A stretch of 64,000 nt of DNA from Alphaproteobacteria bacterium (GTDB lineage: Bacteria; Pseudomonadota; Alphaproteobacteria; CAAHEQ01; UBA3637): positions 1 to 64,000 of the forward strand of contig SUVA01000004.1 of NCBI GenBank assembly GCA_015062245.1. Direction: 5' to 3'. The position numbers and the translations under genes are program-made. Below are positions 55,458 to 64,000 of the stretch, one piece after another. The stretch's first letter is position 1. Every line of letters begins with the position of its first letter. The notes below the pieces were generated by a model. That model searched no databases and was not told the DNA's origin. It saw only the letters and a program-made list of their open reading frames with translations.

Positions 55458-55540
55458 ATTAGCAGGCACCGGTGTATCCGGTGTTTTTTTGCTAATCTAT
55501 ATCTAATTCAAAGGCTCTGCTCTATGGCAGAGTCTTTTTT
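55458..55540 (+). terminator. Two leader hairpins with T-runs (attenuator-like)
   Basis: The first hairpin has CACCGG/CCGGTG (55467-55472 with 55478-55483) and seven Ts, inside an outer pair GATTAGCA/TGCTAATC (55458-55465 with 55490-55497). The second has CTCTGC/GCAGAG (55515-55520 with 55527-55532) and a T-run. Both come after the promoter and before the fibre gene. Confidence 0.7.
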
Positions 55541-55578
55541 TAGGGACTTTTTTATTATAATAAAATGGAGAAAAACAA

Positions 55579-56574
55579 ATGTCTAACCATATTAAAATAC
55601 AGGGTACAAGCCCACGAATACAGTATGTGGCGGACGGAAATTTAACAAGTTACGAGTTTCCGTTTGCTATTTTTAAAACATCAGATATTGATGTTTATTT
55701 TAATGATAAAGTGCAGGATTCTGATACCTATACGGTTACAATGAGCAAAAACATAGAAGGTGGGGAAATATCTTTTGAAACATCCCCTACTTCGGGTACA
55801 GTTATTACCATTGTTCGAAATCTAGCCATTAAACGGACAACCACTTTTCAAGAAGGCGGTGCTTTGCGGGCCAAAGTTTTAAATAAAGAATTTGACTATC
55901 AGATGGCCTGTCAACAACAAATAGCGGATAATTTGAACAGGTCTATGGTATTACCGCCTTATGCGGTTGATACAGATGTTGATTTGACCTTACCAACGCC
56001 CAGCGCCGGCAAAGCGATTGTATGGAACAAGGATGGCACGAATTTGGAAAACTCGACCATAAAAATCAACGAGTTGGAAAGTACCTTAAAGGGCTATAAA
56101 GAAAGCGCTGAACATTCTTCAATTATATCCGAAGAGTCGGCAAAAAGCGCTTTACAGCAAGTCATAGAAGCCACAAAACAGGCCGATATCGCCACCGAAA
56201 AAGCACAAGAAGCCGTTTCCACCCTTGCCAGCAAAGCCAACCAAGATATGGATAATTTGTCTGTATTAGGGAAACAAATGTCAGCCAATTTGGCTATGCC
56301 AAGCGATACATATATTGATTACACATTAACAGATCGTTCTTTTACGGCACCAGCCAATGGATATTATTGTGCTAAGGCAAACATGGGAACCAACAGCATG
56401 ATAAAATTGGAAAACTCAACAAATGGAATGATGACATCATATACCAATTCCACAAATGATACCCGAGCAGTGGGAGTATTGCTCCCTGTAAAAAAAGATG
56501 CAGCTGTGCTTCTTACAGTTAATCAAATATCACCATCAATGATAAGATTTATTTATGCACAAGGAGAAATATAA
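55579..56574 (+). CDS. Tail fibre protein (T7 gp17 N-terminus-like)
   Basis: A 331-residue protein. The first 150 residues (VADGNLTSYEFPFAIFKTSD, then VTMSKNIEGGEISFETSPTS, and RTTTFQEGGALRAKVLN) match the T7 gp17-type domain that attaches fibres to the tail. Then come a coiled coil (about 155-240) and a short C-terminal head that would bind the receptor. It is shorter than T7 gp17 (553). GGAG is the ribosome site. The gene lies 30 kb from the phage block. Confidence 0.85.
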   Translation: MSNHIKIQGTSPRIQYVADGNLTSYEFPFAIFKTSDIDVYFNDKVQDSDTYTVTMSKNIEGGEISFETSPTSGTVITIVRNLAIKRTTTFQEGGALRAKVLNKEFDYQMACQQQIADNLNRSMVLPPYAVDTDVDLTLPTPSAGKAIVWNKDGTNLENSTIKINELESTLKGYKESAEHSSIISEESAKSALQQVIEATKQADIATEKAQEAVSTLASKANQDMDNLSVLGKQMSANLAMPSDTYIDYTLTDRSFTAPANGYYCAKANMGTNSMIKLENSTNGMMTSYTNSTNDTRAVGVLLPVKKDAAVLLTVNQISPSMIRFIYAQGEI

Positions 56575-56876
56575 TGATATACTATGAATTACTTTCTGAT
56601 AACACTATCGGCCGTTCCACAAACAGCAAAAAAATTGCACAAGACCTTGGGCTAAATCTTATAACAGATACAGAGATTGTTGCAGGATATGATGGCAAAC
56701 GCCATCTTCAAGGTCAAGAACCCAAAGTTCCTGAACCGACATACACAGAAAAAAGAGTTGCTGAATATCCTCCTATTGCGGAACAGTTGGATATGATTTA
56801 TTGGGATAAAGTAAATGGCACAAATTTGTGGGTTGAAAAAATAGCTAAAATTAAAGCAAAATATCCCAAAGAATAA
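56574..56876 (+). CDS. Tail-fibre accessory protein
   Basis: A 100-residue protein coupled to the fibre gene (TAATG overlap). The C-terminal half (EYPPIAEQLDMIYWDKVNGT, then WVEKIAKIKAKYPKE) matches a pattern seen in phage fibre-assembly or accessory proteins. A chaperone role is inferred from position. Confidence 0.65.
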   Translation: MIYYELLSDNTIGRSTNSKKIAQDLGLNLITDTEIVAGYDGKRHLQGQEPKVPEPTYTEKRVAEYPPIAEQLDMIYWDKVNGTNLWVEKIAKIKAKYPKE

Positions 56877-56885
56877 ATTTATTAG

Positions 56886-56914
56886 AGCCCGTCATTTATT
56901 TGGCGGGCTTTTTC
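56886..56914. terminator. Terminator, shared by convergent genes
   Basis: AGCCCG (56886-56891) and CGGGCT (56904-56909) with two more inner pairs and T-rich on the right. The stop of the leftward gene lies in the loop. Confidence 0.78.
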
Positions 56915-57981
56915 TTTTTATGTAAAACAAACTTGATTCCCAGAACACGATAAATTCTTTTATCGCCCTTTTTACGTTTTGAAAACAAGGTAACACCCAA
57001 CAAACGGATACGACATTTATATTCTTTTTCAATAGGAGATTGGGTATTTTTATGAGACACAGAAAATAGTGTCACCCCAAACAAGCGAAATCGTCTTTTA
57101 TTTTCTTCATCTTTAGGGCAAACTAAAACTTTATTCTCTGCCTGTTCTTTAGATTGTATCAATTCATCAGTTGATACACAAAACACTGGCTTACCTGTAA
57201 GTGCGAAAATTTCTCTTGCTTGTTCAATTTCACTTTCATAGAAAAAAGGAGAGTTCAATTTTTTATAAATTTTTGCTTTAAATTTTGCATGTGCGTTTTG
57301 TTTAAGCCTCTCTTCTCGACTTGGTAAATCAAGCATGTACAGTTTTTCATATTGTACTTCATGTTTTTTTAACCATTCTTCTGTTTCTGGACGATATTTT
57401 TCCAAACGTGATGTCACAAGTGCCTTTATCTTATATTTTGGGATAAATAATGGTTTAGCATTTAAAATAAAGTGTCTATACTTTTCACCATCATCATTCT
57501 CCTCTGGCGTTGGATCATAGCATAGCACACCATCTATATCAAAACAAGCACGGGTGATCTCAGGATGATTGAGATAGTTCCATTGAAACATACGTGGAAC
57601 AGAGGCATATTCAAAAAATCCATCCACCTTATCCTCTGCCCCTGGCATCAAATAAAATGCCCAAAAATGTATCTGATATTTTTTTATTTGTTCTGATAGT
57701 GCTTCCCTTGCTTCGCGAATGGAATTTCCGCTTGATGAACAATCATCCAAAACTAAAACAGTGTGAACATCCTTTATATTGAGCACACGGTGGGAATGAA
57801 TATGAAATATATTTGCTTTGAATTCATCCAATGAACAAACTGGGATATTCGTCAAAAAGCTCAACATATATGCAGGAATCATTCCAGATCGAGGAACGCC
57901 AACGATGAGATCACAAGGAGGCATTTTCCACAAATTCTTTTTTATATCTTGGTTTAAATCTTGGTATGTCTTATACAACAT
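56896..57981 (-). CDS. Phosphoribosyltransferase-HAD-like fusion protein
   Basis: A 361-residue protein. The N-terminal half is a PRTase fold with the PRPP loop VLVLDDCSSSGNSI and VGVPRSGMIPAYMLS. The second half starts with CFDIDGVLCYDP, a HAD-type DxDG motif. The C-terminal 70 residues hold three copies of a short basic motif (FRLFGVTLFS, IRLLGVTLFS, YRVLGIKFVL). The role may be nucleotide or sugar-nucleotide handling for the polysaccharide locus, but this is inference. GGAAATAAA precedes the ATG. Confidence 0.72.
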   Translation of the reverse strand: MLYKTYQDLNQDIKKNLWKMPPCDLIVGVPRSGMIPAYMLSFLTNIPVCSLDEFKANIFHIHSHRVLNIKDVHTVLVLDDCSSSGNSIREAREALSEQIKKYQIHFWAFYLMPGAEDKVDGFFEYASVPRMFQWNYLNHPEITRACFDIDGVLCYDPTPEENDDGEKYRHFILNAKPLFIPKYKIKALVTSRLEKYRPETEEWLKKHEVQYEKLYMLDLPSREERLKQNAHAKFKAKIYKKLNSPFFYESEIEQAREIFALTGKPVFCVSTDELIQSKEQAENKVLVCPKDEENKRRFRLFGVTLFSVSHKNTQSPIEKEYKCRIRLLGVTLFSKRKKGDKRIYRVLGIKFVLHKKKKPAK

Positions 57982-57982
57982 T

Positions 57983-58990
57983 TTATTTCCTTTTTTTCAA
58001 TTTTATACGTATCCCTAAAACGTATGTTTTCTTTTTTATTTCGTTTTTTTTAATTTTAATAATAGGCAAACCAAATACCTTAAACATTTTTTGCCTATAA
58101 TCTGCCTTGTTCTTTGTTTCCCACCCAAATAATTTTGAAAATTGGATTCCATAATGATACCTGTAGATGTAATTAATTGCCTTCATATTGTATTGAATTT
58201 CTTTTGGGTGTACAATTTTATCTATATCAAAAGAGGCTGTATTTAAACTGTTAGAGCCATCATCTTTACCTTTGTAATGTTCACCCTCTAAACCTACATT
58301 TGTAATCATATTTTTATATGGATTGATACAATATCCATCATTAGCAACAATCCAAAAACTCCATGGCCATGCCCAAGTTTCTTTTGGATTGCTTTCTCTT
58401 AAGACCTTTAAAATTCCTTTCATTTTTTTCTGAACAGCTTTATTACGGGAAAATTTTTTAATATTTTCGTCATCCCAACCACTCAAATCTAAAGAAAAGT
58501 ATTTCCATCTATCAGCCCAACTGGCCCAACCCCAACAGTGTTGAATCTTGGAAAAGTAATATGTTTCTGTTGCTTTAGGGTCTTGGTAATAGCCATATCC
58601 TGTGATATGCCAAACCTTTTTGTTATCTTTATATTTATCCAACAACTCTTCGCAATACGGGAAAAAGGATTGACTTGGAACACAATCATCTTCCAAAATT
58701 ATACCATCTTTTTCGTTTTCAAAAAACCAAGTCACTGCACCAGAAACACCATAGGCACATCCACCAGAATTTTTATCTAAAAACCTAGTTTTAACATCAC
58801 ACTTCCAATCAACATGGTCCAAAACCCACTTACGAATCCCCTCTACTTTTTCCTTTTCCCCAACTTTATTATCTCTAGGCCCATCTGATGCCAGATAAAG
58901 TCTCGGTGGTTGTGCTATTCGTACCTGCTCAAACACCTTTTTTAAATTATCCAAACGATTAAAAAAGACCAACAGAACTGCTTTTTTCAT
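57983..58990 (-). CDS. Glycosyltransferase, GT-A type (nucleotide-diphospho-sugar transferase)
   Basis: A 335-residue enzyme. The N-terminal VLLVFFNRLDNLKKVFEQV and the DXD site in GIILEDDCVPSQSFF fit GlcNAc-transferase-I-like bacterial glycosyltransferases, as does CWGWASWADRWK. The C-terminus has the same basic LGIRIKL motif as the preceding gene's product. The start overlaps the upstream GT4 gene by 4 nt. Confidence 0.82.
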   Translation of the reverse strand: MKKAVLLVFFNRLDNLKKVFEQVRIAQPPRLYLASDGPRDNKVGEKEKVEGIRKWVLDHVDWKCDVKTRFLDKNSGGCAYGVSGAVTWFFENEKDGIILEDDCVPSQSFFPYCEELLDKYKDNKKVWHITGYGYYQDPKATETYYFSKIQHCWGWASWADRWKYFSLDLSGWDDENIKKFSRNKAVQKKMKGILKVLRESNPKETWAWPWSFWIVANDGYCINPYKNMITNVGLEGEHYKGKDDGSNSLNTASFDIDKIVHPKEIQYNMKAINYIYRYHYGIQFSKLFGWETKNKADYRQKMFKVFGLPIIKIKKNEIKKKTYVLGIRIKLKKRK

Positions 58991-60267
58991 TTCATCATCT
59001 CCTTTATCATTAAATCAACGGTTTTATCCCAAGAAAATTGCTTGGCACGTTCAAGTCCTTTTTTATGATTTTCATCACGCAATTCTGGATGAAAGTAATA
59101 ATCTTCATAGGCTGTGATGTGTTGTTCATCGCTGTCCCAGTCAATCATAATGCCGGCATCACCAACCACTTCGGGCAAGCTGGAATTGTTACTGGTAATA
59201 ACAGGGCAACCACAGGCCATTGCTTCCAACGGCGGCAGACCAAATCCTTCATATTGGGATGTATAAACGAACCACTCAGCACCACTGTAAAGTGGAGCCA
59301 AATCTTCATCATCAATATAACCCGCCTTGATAATTTTGTTTTTATACTCACCCAATCCTTCAATTTCCTTATCCAATTTTCCAATAAAATCTTCCCAGTG
59401 ACCGCCACCCAAAATAAAGACCATATCTTCAATTTTATTTTTTTTGATAAATTCAATAAAAGTTTTGACAGCCCGAATTAGGTTTTTTCTGGGCTCTAAA
59501 GAACACAAGGAAAAAACGTACCTTTTATCAGTTGGCAAATTGTATTTTTCCAAGGATTTTAAAGTTTCTTCCTTTGAACAAGGATGAAAAGCATCACTGC
59601 ACGCCAAAGGCGTTACAGTGATTTGTTCTGATTTCAGTCCCGGAACAAATTTTAAAAAATCTTTTTTTGTTTGTTCTGAAATAGCAAAGGCATGAATGGA
59701 TGAATCAGATTTCAAGCAATTCACAACATCCAAAAGCCAATACTTTCCATTTTTTATTTGAGGATAATATTCTGGATACAACAATGGTATTGCATCATAT
59801 AACAGGATATATCTTTTTTGTGAATTAATACTTTTTTGTCCGTTTATTGGTGAAAACATAGGTGACAGAAATAACTCTGACTCAACTTTAAATTTCTGGC
59901 ACAACTTTTTTATAATAAAATTACAAATATTAAAAGGTAATTTTGTAAAGAATAATAAATAATGCCAAAATATTTTTTTTACCAATTTATTATTTCTTTT
60001 TGCTATTTGTTTATTAGTTCTCATTTGAACATACCATGTATCAAAAATAGAAACATACGGATAGACAGGGATATCCTGAAAATCATGAATCATTCTTAAT
60101 GAAGTCTGTTTTTTTTCCGAACAAAAAAAAGATAGATTGATATTAGAATTAGACATTAGGTGTTTAGCAATCTGGTATGATGTAAAAAAGATACCACTAC
60201 GAGAAGCATTCTTGGATATTGAGTTTGCCAATATAGTTGCATCAAATGTCAAATTTATTTTTTCCAT
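58987..60267 (-). CDS. Glycosyltransferase family 4
   Basis: A 426-residue GT-B enzyme. The donor domain has [38 protein letters not shown] and [20 protein letters not shown], all typical of GT4. The acceptor half is basic and less conserved. The gene is coupled to gmd by a 1-nt overlap (TAATG) and to the next glycosyltransferase by 4 nt. Confidence 0.92.
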   Translation of the reverse strand: MEKINLTFDATILANSISKNASRSGIFFTSYQIAKHLMSNSNINLSFFCSEKKQTSLRMIHDFQDIPVYPYVSIFDTWYVQMRTNKQIAKRNNKLVKKIFWHYLLFFTKLPFNICNFIIKKLCQKFKVESELFLSPMFSPINGQKSINSQKRYILLYDAIPLLYPEYYPQIKNGKYWLLDVVNCLKSDSSIHAFAISEQTKKDFLKFVPGLKSEQITVTPLACSDAFHPCSKEETLKSLEKYNLPTDKRYVFSLCSLEPRKNLIRAVKTFIEFIKKNKIEDMVFILGGGHWEDFIGKLDKEIEGLGEYKNKIIKAGYIDDEDLAPLYSGAEWFVYTSQYEGFGLPPLEAMACGCPVITSNNSSLPEVVGDAGIMIDWDSDEQHITAYEDYYFHPELRDENHKKGLERAKQFSWDKTVDLMIKEMMK

Positions 60268-61298
60268 TAAAGATTTCCTTTTCTTGAACGTTCAATATCT
60301 TTTTCCATCATCATTTTTGCCAAATCTGCAAAACTAACTTTTCGATGCCACCCCAAAGTGTTTTCAGCTTTCCTGGGATTTCCCAATAAAACTTCCACTT
60401 CCGCTGGACGATAAAATTCAGGATTCACTTTTACAACGGTTTTTCCCGTCTTTTTATCTACTCCAAGTTCATTGATGCCTTCACCTTGCCATTCAATATC
60501 AAAACCTGCCGTTTTACCCGCTTCTTCCACAAATTCACGAATAGAATGTGTTTCATTGGTAGCCAGTACATAAGTATCTGATTTTTCTTGTTGCAACATC
60601 AACCACATACCTTCCACATAATCACCGGCAAAGCCCCAGTCGCGTTTTGCATTCAGATTGCCTAATTCCACAGGTTTATCAGTTTTTCCTGTTACCATCT
60701 CAGCGAAATGGGCAGTGATTTTACGCGTAACAAATTCTTTGCCACGCATTGGACTTTCATGGTTAAATAAAATTCCAGAACAAGCAAAAATATTAAAACT
60801 TTCACGATAATTTGTTACCATCCAATGGGCCATTAATTTTGCAACGCCATAAGGACTGCGGGGATAAAAAGGCGTTGTTTCTGATTGAACAGGTTCTTGA
60901 ATTTTTCCAAACATTTCACTGGTAGATGCTTGATAGAATTTTGTTTTTGGTGAAAATTCACGAATCGCTTCCAAGATATATAAAACCCCCATTCCGTCAG
61001 CCTGTGCAGTATAAACAGGTTCGGCCCAACTGGTTGCCACAAAACTTTGCGCAGCAAGGTTGTAAAATTCATCAGGTTGGTAATTTTTTAACAATCTGGC
61101 AATATTGGAAAATTCCAATAAATCAAAATCCTTCATTTCAATTTGGTTTAAAATTCCGTGTTCTTTTAATTTTTCAAAGGTATCTGTTGCTCCACGACGA
61201 TAAAGCCCAATTACTCTATATCCTTTTTCTAATAAGAACTTGGCTAAATAGCCTCCATCTTGACCTGTAATTCCTGAAATCATTGCTGTTTTTGTCAT
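60267..61298 (-). CDS. gmd: GDP-mannose 4,6-dehydratase
   Basis: A 343-residue short-chain dehydrogenase. The NADP loop is SGITGQDGGYLAKFLLEKGY; the catalytic set is STSEMFG and YPRSPYGVAK. FNHESPMRGKEFVTRKIT and NLNAKRDWGFAGDYVEGMW are diagnostic of GMD. It makes GDP-4-keto-6-deoxymannose, the precursor of GDP-fucose or GDP-rhamnose. AAGGAAA precedes it. Confidence 0.95.
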   Translation of the reverse strand: MTKTAMISGITGQDGGYLAKFLLEKGYRVIGLYRRGATDTFEKLKEHGILNQIEMKDFDLLEFSNIARLLKNYQPDEFYNLAAQSFVATSWAEPVYTAQADGMGVLYILEAIREFSPKTKFYQASTSEMFGKIQEPVQSETTPFYPRSPYGVAKLMAHWMVTNYRESFNIFACSGILFNHESPMRGKEFVTRKITAHFAEMVTGKTDKPVELGNLNAKRDWGFAGDYVEGMWLMLQQEKSDTYVLATNETHSIREFVEEAGKTAGFDIEWQGEGINELGVDKKTGKTVVKVNPEFYRPAEVEVLLGNPRKAENTLGWHRKVSFADLAKMMMEKDIERSRKGNL

Positions 61299-61310
61299 TT
61301 TAGTTTCCTT

Positions 61311-62480
61311 TCATTTTAAGTTAAAAATTTGATTGACTGTTTTTGCCCAACTGAATTGTTGAGCTCTTTTCAAACCGGCCGAGGACATTTTTTGACGCAT
61401 TTTTTCATCTTGATGTATTTCGGCCATTTTTTGAACTGTTTCACTGATATCTTTACCTGAAATGTATTCTGTTGCTTTTCCACCCACTTCTGGCAAAGAA
61501 GTATTATCACATGTTAAAACAGGGGTTCCGCATTGCATAGCCTCCAAAACAGGAAGACCAAAACCTTCAAACAAACTGGGATAAATAAAAAGTTCTGCCT
61601 CAGTATAAAGTGCGGGTAAATCTTCATCCGGCACAAATCCTGTCAAAATAATCTTGTCCTTTAATTCTTTTAAATTAGCAACCAATTCTTCAATTTCATT
61701 AAACTGTTTTTTAGGTCCCACCAAAACCAAGGAAATATCAGATACTTTTTTGGACTTTACAAATTCTATGAATGATTGAATCAGGTGTGGAAAATTCTTG
61801 CGTGGATTGTGATCAGAAACACCCAAGAAATACTTTGCTGTTTGTATATCATATTTTTCTTTTATTTTTGCATTCTGAGTCGGTTTAAATCTTTCATCTG
61901 CCGCCAAATAAACAACTTTTGTTTTTGACGGATGAATATCAGGTCTGAATTTCAAAAAATCAGCTTGCGTATTTTGGGATATACAAATAAATTCATCAAC
62001 CTTTGCCATTTGCATCCAATGGGTATATTTTTGAATAAACTTTTTATCACACGCCTTGGGAAAATTTATAGGGAATAAGTCATGAATAAATAATCTTGTT
62101 TTTAAGTCGGATTCCAAAACCAAAGGAGAAATCGGTGAAAAAATACTGATATACTCATCATATTTTTTCAGTTCTTTCTTGTATTTTTTACCACACAAGA
62201 ATTTCAAAATTTTTGCTTTAATCCTGTATTTTCTTTTTATTCCACCACAGGTTGCCTTTAAATATGGCAGATAAACAATTTTATTCGTCAAACTATCCAA
62301 TCCTTTAGAACTCAAATACTGTTCAACATTTATGCTTGTACGCAAAGAAACCAAAGGATAAATTTCATATTCACGACGCTTTGACAGTTCCTTTAATATC
62401 TGTAAGCAAACACGACAAATGCCCGTTTCTTTGCCCTGAGAATTAAGTAGTATATCAATGTCAAACAATAGCTTTTTCAT
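61311..62480 (-). CDS. Glycosyltransferase family 4
   Basis: A 389-residue GT-B enzyme with DHNPRKNFPHLIQSFIEF, YTEAELFIYPSLFEGFGLP and EAMQCGTPVLTCDNTSLPEV. It starts directly after the stop of the cytidylyltransferase gene. It resembles the other GT4 in this locus in the donor half but not in the first half. Confidence 0.92.
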   Translation of the reverse strand: MKKLLFDIDILLNSQGKETGICRVCLQILKELSKRREYEIYPLVSLRTSINVEQYLSSKGLDSLTNKIVYLPYLKATCGGIKRKYRIKAKILKFLCGKKYKKELKKYDEYISIFSPISPLVLESDLKTRLFIHDLFPINFPKACDKKFIQKYTHWMQMAKVDEFICISQNTQADFLKFRPDIHPSKTKVVYLAADERFKPTQNAKIKEKYDIQTAKYFLGVSDHNPRKNFPHLIQSFIEFVKSKKVSDISLVLVGPKKQFNEIEELVANLKELKDKIILTGFVPDEDLPALYTEAELFIYPSLFEGFGLPVLEAMQCGTPVLTCDNTSLPEVGGKATEYISGKDISETVQKMAEIHQDEKMRQKMSSAGLKRAQQFSWAKTVNQIFNLK

Positions 62481-62912
62481 CTATCTTTTCCATTTTTCTA
62501 AAATCCAACTGGATGAATTGGCTTTGTTATTGCCACCCACACCAAAAACTTTATCCACATGACATTCATGACAAACATCATCTTCACGGATATTATCTTT
62601 TCCCCGATCACCACCGTTGGCGAAAACCAAATGCTCATCAGGATACATAGAACGAACCTTGCGAATCCCATCACTGGCTGAGTTATCGGTATCATCAAAC
62701 CCTAAAGCACAAATAACACCTTTTAAATTTTCACAAATCGTTTTGCGTGTGTGAAAATTTTGAAAAGCTTTTCCCTTTTTGCGAATCAACCAATCATCTG
62801 AATTGACCAAAACAATCACGCCATCGCTTGCTTCAGCTGATGCCTTTATCATTTCAATATGACCTTCGTGAATGGGATCAAAACCACCGCTGACGATATA
62901 GTATGTTTTCAT
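62481..62912 (-). CDS. Cytidylyltransferase-like nucleotidyltransferase
   Basis: A 143-residue enzyme. GGFDPIHEGHIEMIKA is the HxGH motif of the class, and the second motif is partly seen. It resembles the glycerol-3-phosphate or RfaE-type cytidylyltransferases, and the preceding gene is a glycerophosphotransferase-like gene, which favours CDP-glycerol. It overlaps that gene by 4 nt (ATGA). Confidence 0.82.
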   Translation of the reverse strand: MKTYYIVSGGFDPIHEGHIEMIKASAEASDGVIVLVNSDDWLIRKKGKAFQNFHTRKTICENLKGVICALGFDDTDNSASDGIRKVRSMYPDEHLVFANGGDRGKDNIREDDVCHECHVDKVFGVGGNNKANSSSWILEKWKR

Positions 62913-64000
62913 GTTAAATCTAACTCCTTTAAAAAAGTTTTTACTTCTTGATATATTTTTGATGCTGCGGTTGTTGTTTCATCCAAGACAACAGGAATTT
63001 TTGATAAACGTTCTTCTTTTTTATAATCATCTTTATTTAAAATAACTTGATTAAAATCTTTTTCAAATTGTTCAAATGTTAAAGCTGTATAATAAGAACC
63101 GATAAAGGCTTTGGCCAATTTATTCCACGAACACCCTTCGTTTATTAAATGAAAAACAGGGTGTTTACTTGGCAAATATTCGGCCAAAAAGCTACAACAA
63201 TCTGTAATCAAACCATCAGAGTTTTTAAAAAGTTCAATATAATCACCTTTTTCATAGATTCTTCCGATTTTTTCCCAACAAGCGTAATATTTTTCCACCT
63301 CTTCTTCTGTCATAATACCATTTTTTAAAAGTGAAAATTTAAAACGAGGATGCGGTTTAAAGACCCAATCAATTTGATCTTGATATTTTTGGGCCAATTC
63401 TAAAATTTCTTTTCCGTTTTTCTTGAATGTTGCCAAGTTTAACCAATCTAAATCAAACGAATGATGTGGTGCATAAATAATAACCGGTTTATTTCTTTTG
63501 TTTTCCGTTAAATAATGATAATAATCTAACTTCGGCGAACCCACAACAACACAGTTTTTTACATCATCTATTTTTCTTTTATTTCTTCAAGATTTGCCGA
63601 ACTCATTAAAAAATTTATATCCAACCATCTGTCAAAACCTTCGGAGTACATAAAATCCGAATTTAGCAAGCTGAACCCATACGAAATATAGCAAGTAAGA
63701 GCGTATTTTGAAACATCATACGGATGGTGTTCCTTTGCAACATCCCATGGTTGTTGATAAAAAACGATACCAATATCTAATTGATTTAATGGGATAGGAC
63801 ATTTTTTATCTAAATCATAGGCCAATTCAAACGGCATCCCTTTCTTTTTAAAAAAATCACAGCAATTCTGAAAAGAATGACCACAATTTTCACGCTCCTT
63901 ATGTTCTATAAACGTCTTTGTTATTAAAATAATCGGTTCAAAATCTTTGCTTTCTTTAAACAAATCATAAACAGATTGATACCCCCATTTCGAACATTCT
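62909..64000 (-). pseudogene. Glycerophosphotransferase-like gene, frameshifted and cut by the window edge
   Basis: Two pieces of one gene. The upstream piece (63568-64000, open to the edge) ends SANLEEIKEK then a stop. The downstream piece (62909-63567) continues in another frame and reads on into VKNCVVVGSPKLDYYHYLTE. Adding one A in the A-run at about 63570 would join the frames. The C-terminal part (IIYAPHHSF ... WVFKPHPRF ... GLITDCCSFLAEYL) fits CDP-glycerol:poly(glycerophosphate) transferase-like enzymes. It could be a real mutation, a sequence error or a -1 frameshift; a GTG at 63544 could give a short product. Confidence 0.7.

Larger units (their letters stand above)
55055..55578. 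other. Intergenic region before the tail-fibre gene
   Basis: 524 bases without a gene. It starts with a terminator for the Cys-rich genes (55094-55120) and then an AT-rich stretch (about 55120-55420) with no recognised feature. A promoter and two leader hairpins follow (55422-55540). Confidence 0.7.

Overview
The window is a chromosomal segment of an AT-rich alphaproteobacterium, probably a host-associated or gut lineage that has not been cultured. The taxonomic signal is direct: a TrcR/DUF1013-family regulator sits next to GapR (DUF2312), and CarD, an alphaproteobacterial HTH-S24 regulator, XerC, PriA, LigA and XthA are all recognisable. The genus cannot be told from sequence alone, and the coordinates and composition give no sign of a plasmid.

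Layout. 1-3.6 kb: the 5' part of a type IV pilin gene (minus strand), then trcR-gapR, two small envelope proteins, an MscS channel and CarD. 3.8-8.3 kb: a CAU-anticodon tRNA followed by three tandem transcription units, namely an ankyrin protein, a radical-SAM protein with a membrane protein, and a deoxyribosyltransferase-like protein. Long direct repeats that contain the tRNA 3' end separate these units, so the region looks like a tRNA-anchored cassette array. 8.3-15.5 kb: VirB4 and VirB3, then chromosomal genes (xthA, a metallopeptidase-like protein, a CorA/ZntB transporter, two uncharacterised proteins) and an S24 repressor-like gene. 15.6-25.4 kb: a compact T7-like (podoviral) morphogenesis block in T7 order: portal, scaffold, capsid, tail tube A, tail tube B, an internal protein, a small protein in the terminase small subunit position, large terminase, wall hydrolase and holin-like proteins. 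No replication, RNA polymerase or integrase gene is present. 25.4-34.5 kb: an R64/TCP-type pilus operon (OmpA-like, TcpQ/PilL, PilN secretin, PilO, PilP, PilQ ATPase, PilR) diverging from a VirB2-like pilin. 34.6-43.2 kb: core genes ligA, ydbH-like, xerC, priA, yggU and tRNA-Thr. 43.3-47.7 kb: VanX-like dipeptidase, alanine racemase, acetyltransferases, ArgE-like deacetylase and an ArgA-like synthase. 47.7-55.1 kb: a secreted-protein island with a pseudopilin, an ankyrin/beta-barrel protein and three very cysteine-rich exported proteins. 55.4-56.9 kb: a T7-type tail-fibre gene and its partner, about 30 kb from the other phage genes. 56.9-64 kb: a surface-polysaccharide locus (glycosyltransferases, GDP-mannose 4,6-dehydratase, a cytidylyltransferase and a frameshifted glycerophosphotransferase-like gene) that runs off the window end.

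How it fits together. Type IV pilin-like genes (1-389 and 48370) share a Gly-Arg-(Ser/Thr) processing site and could be clients of the pilus operon at 25-34 kb. VirB2, VirB3 and VirB4 are split between two places and may belong to the same or a related envelope machine. The phage block and the distant fibre gene both have a strong sigma70 promoter followed at once by terminator-like hairpins, which suggests shared control by attenuation or antitermination. The strongest candidates for something undescribed are the cassette array (3.8-8.3 kb) and the domesticated podovirus or gene-transfer-agent-like block.
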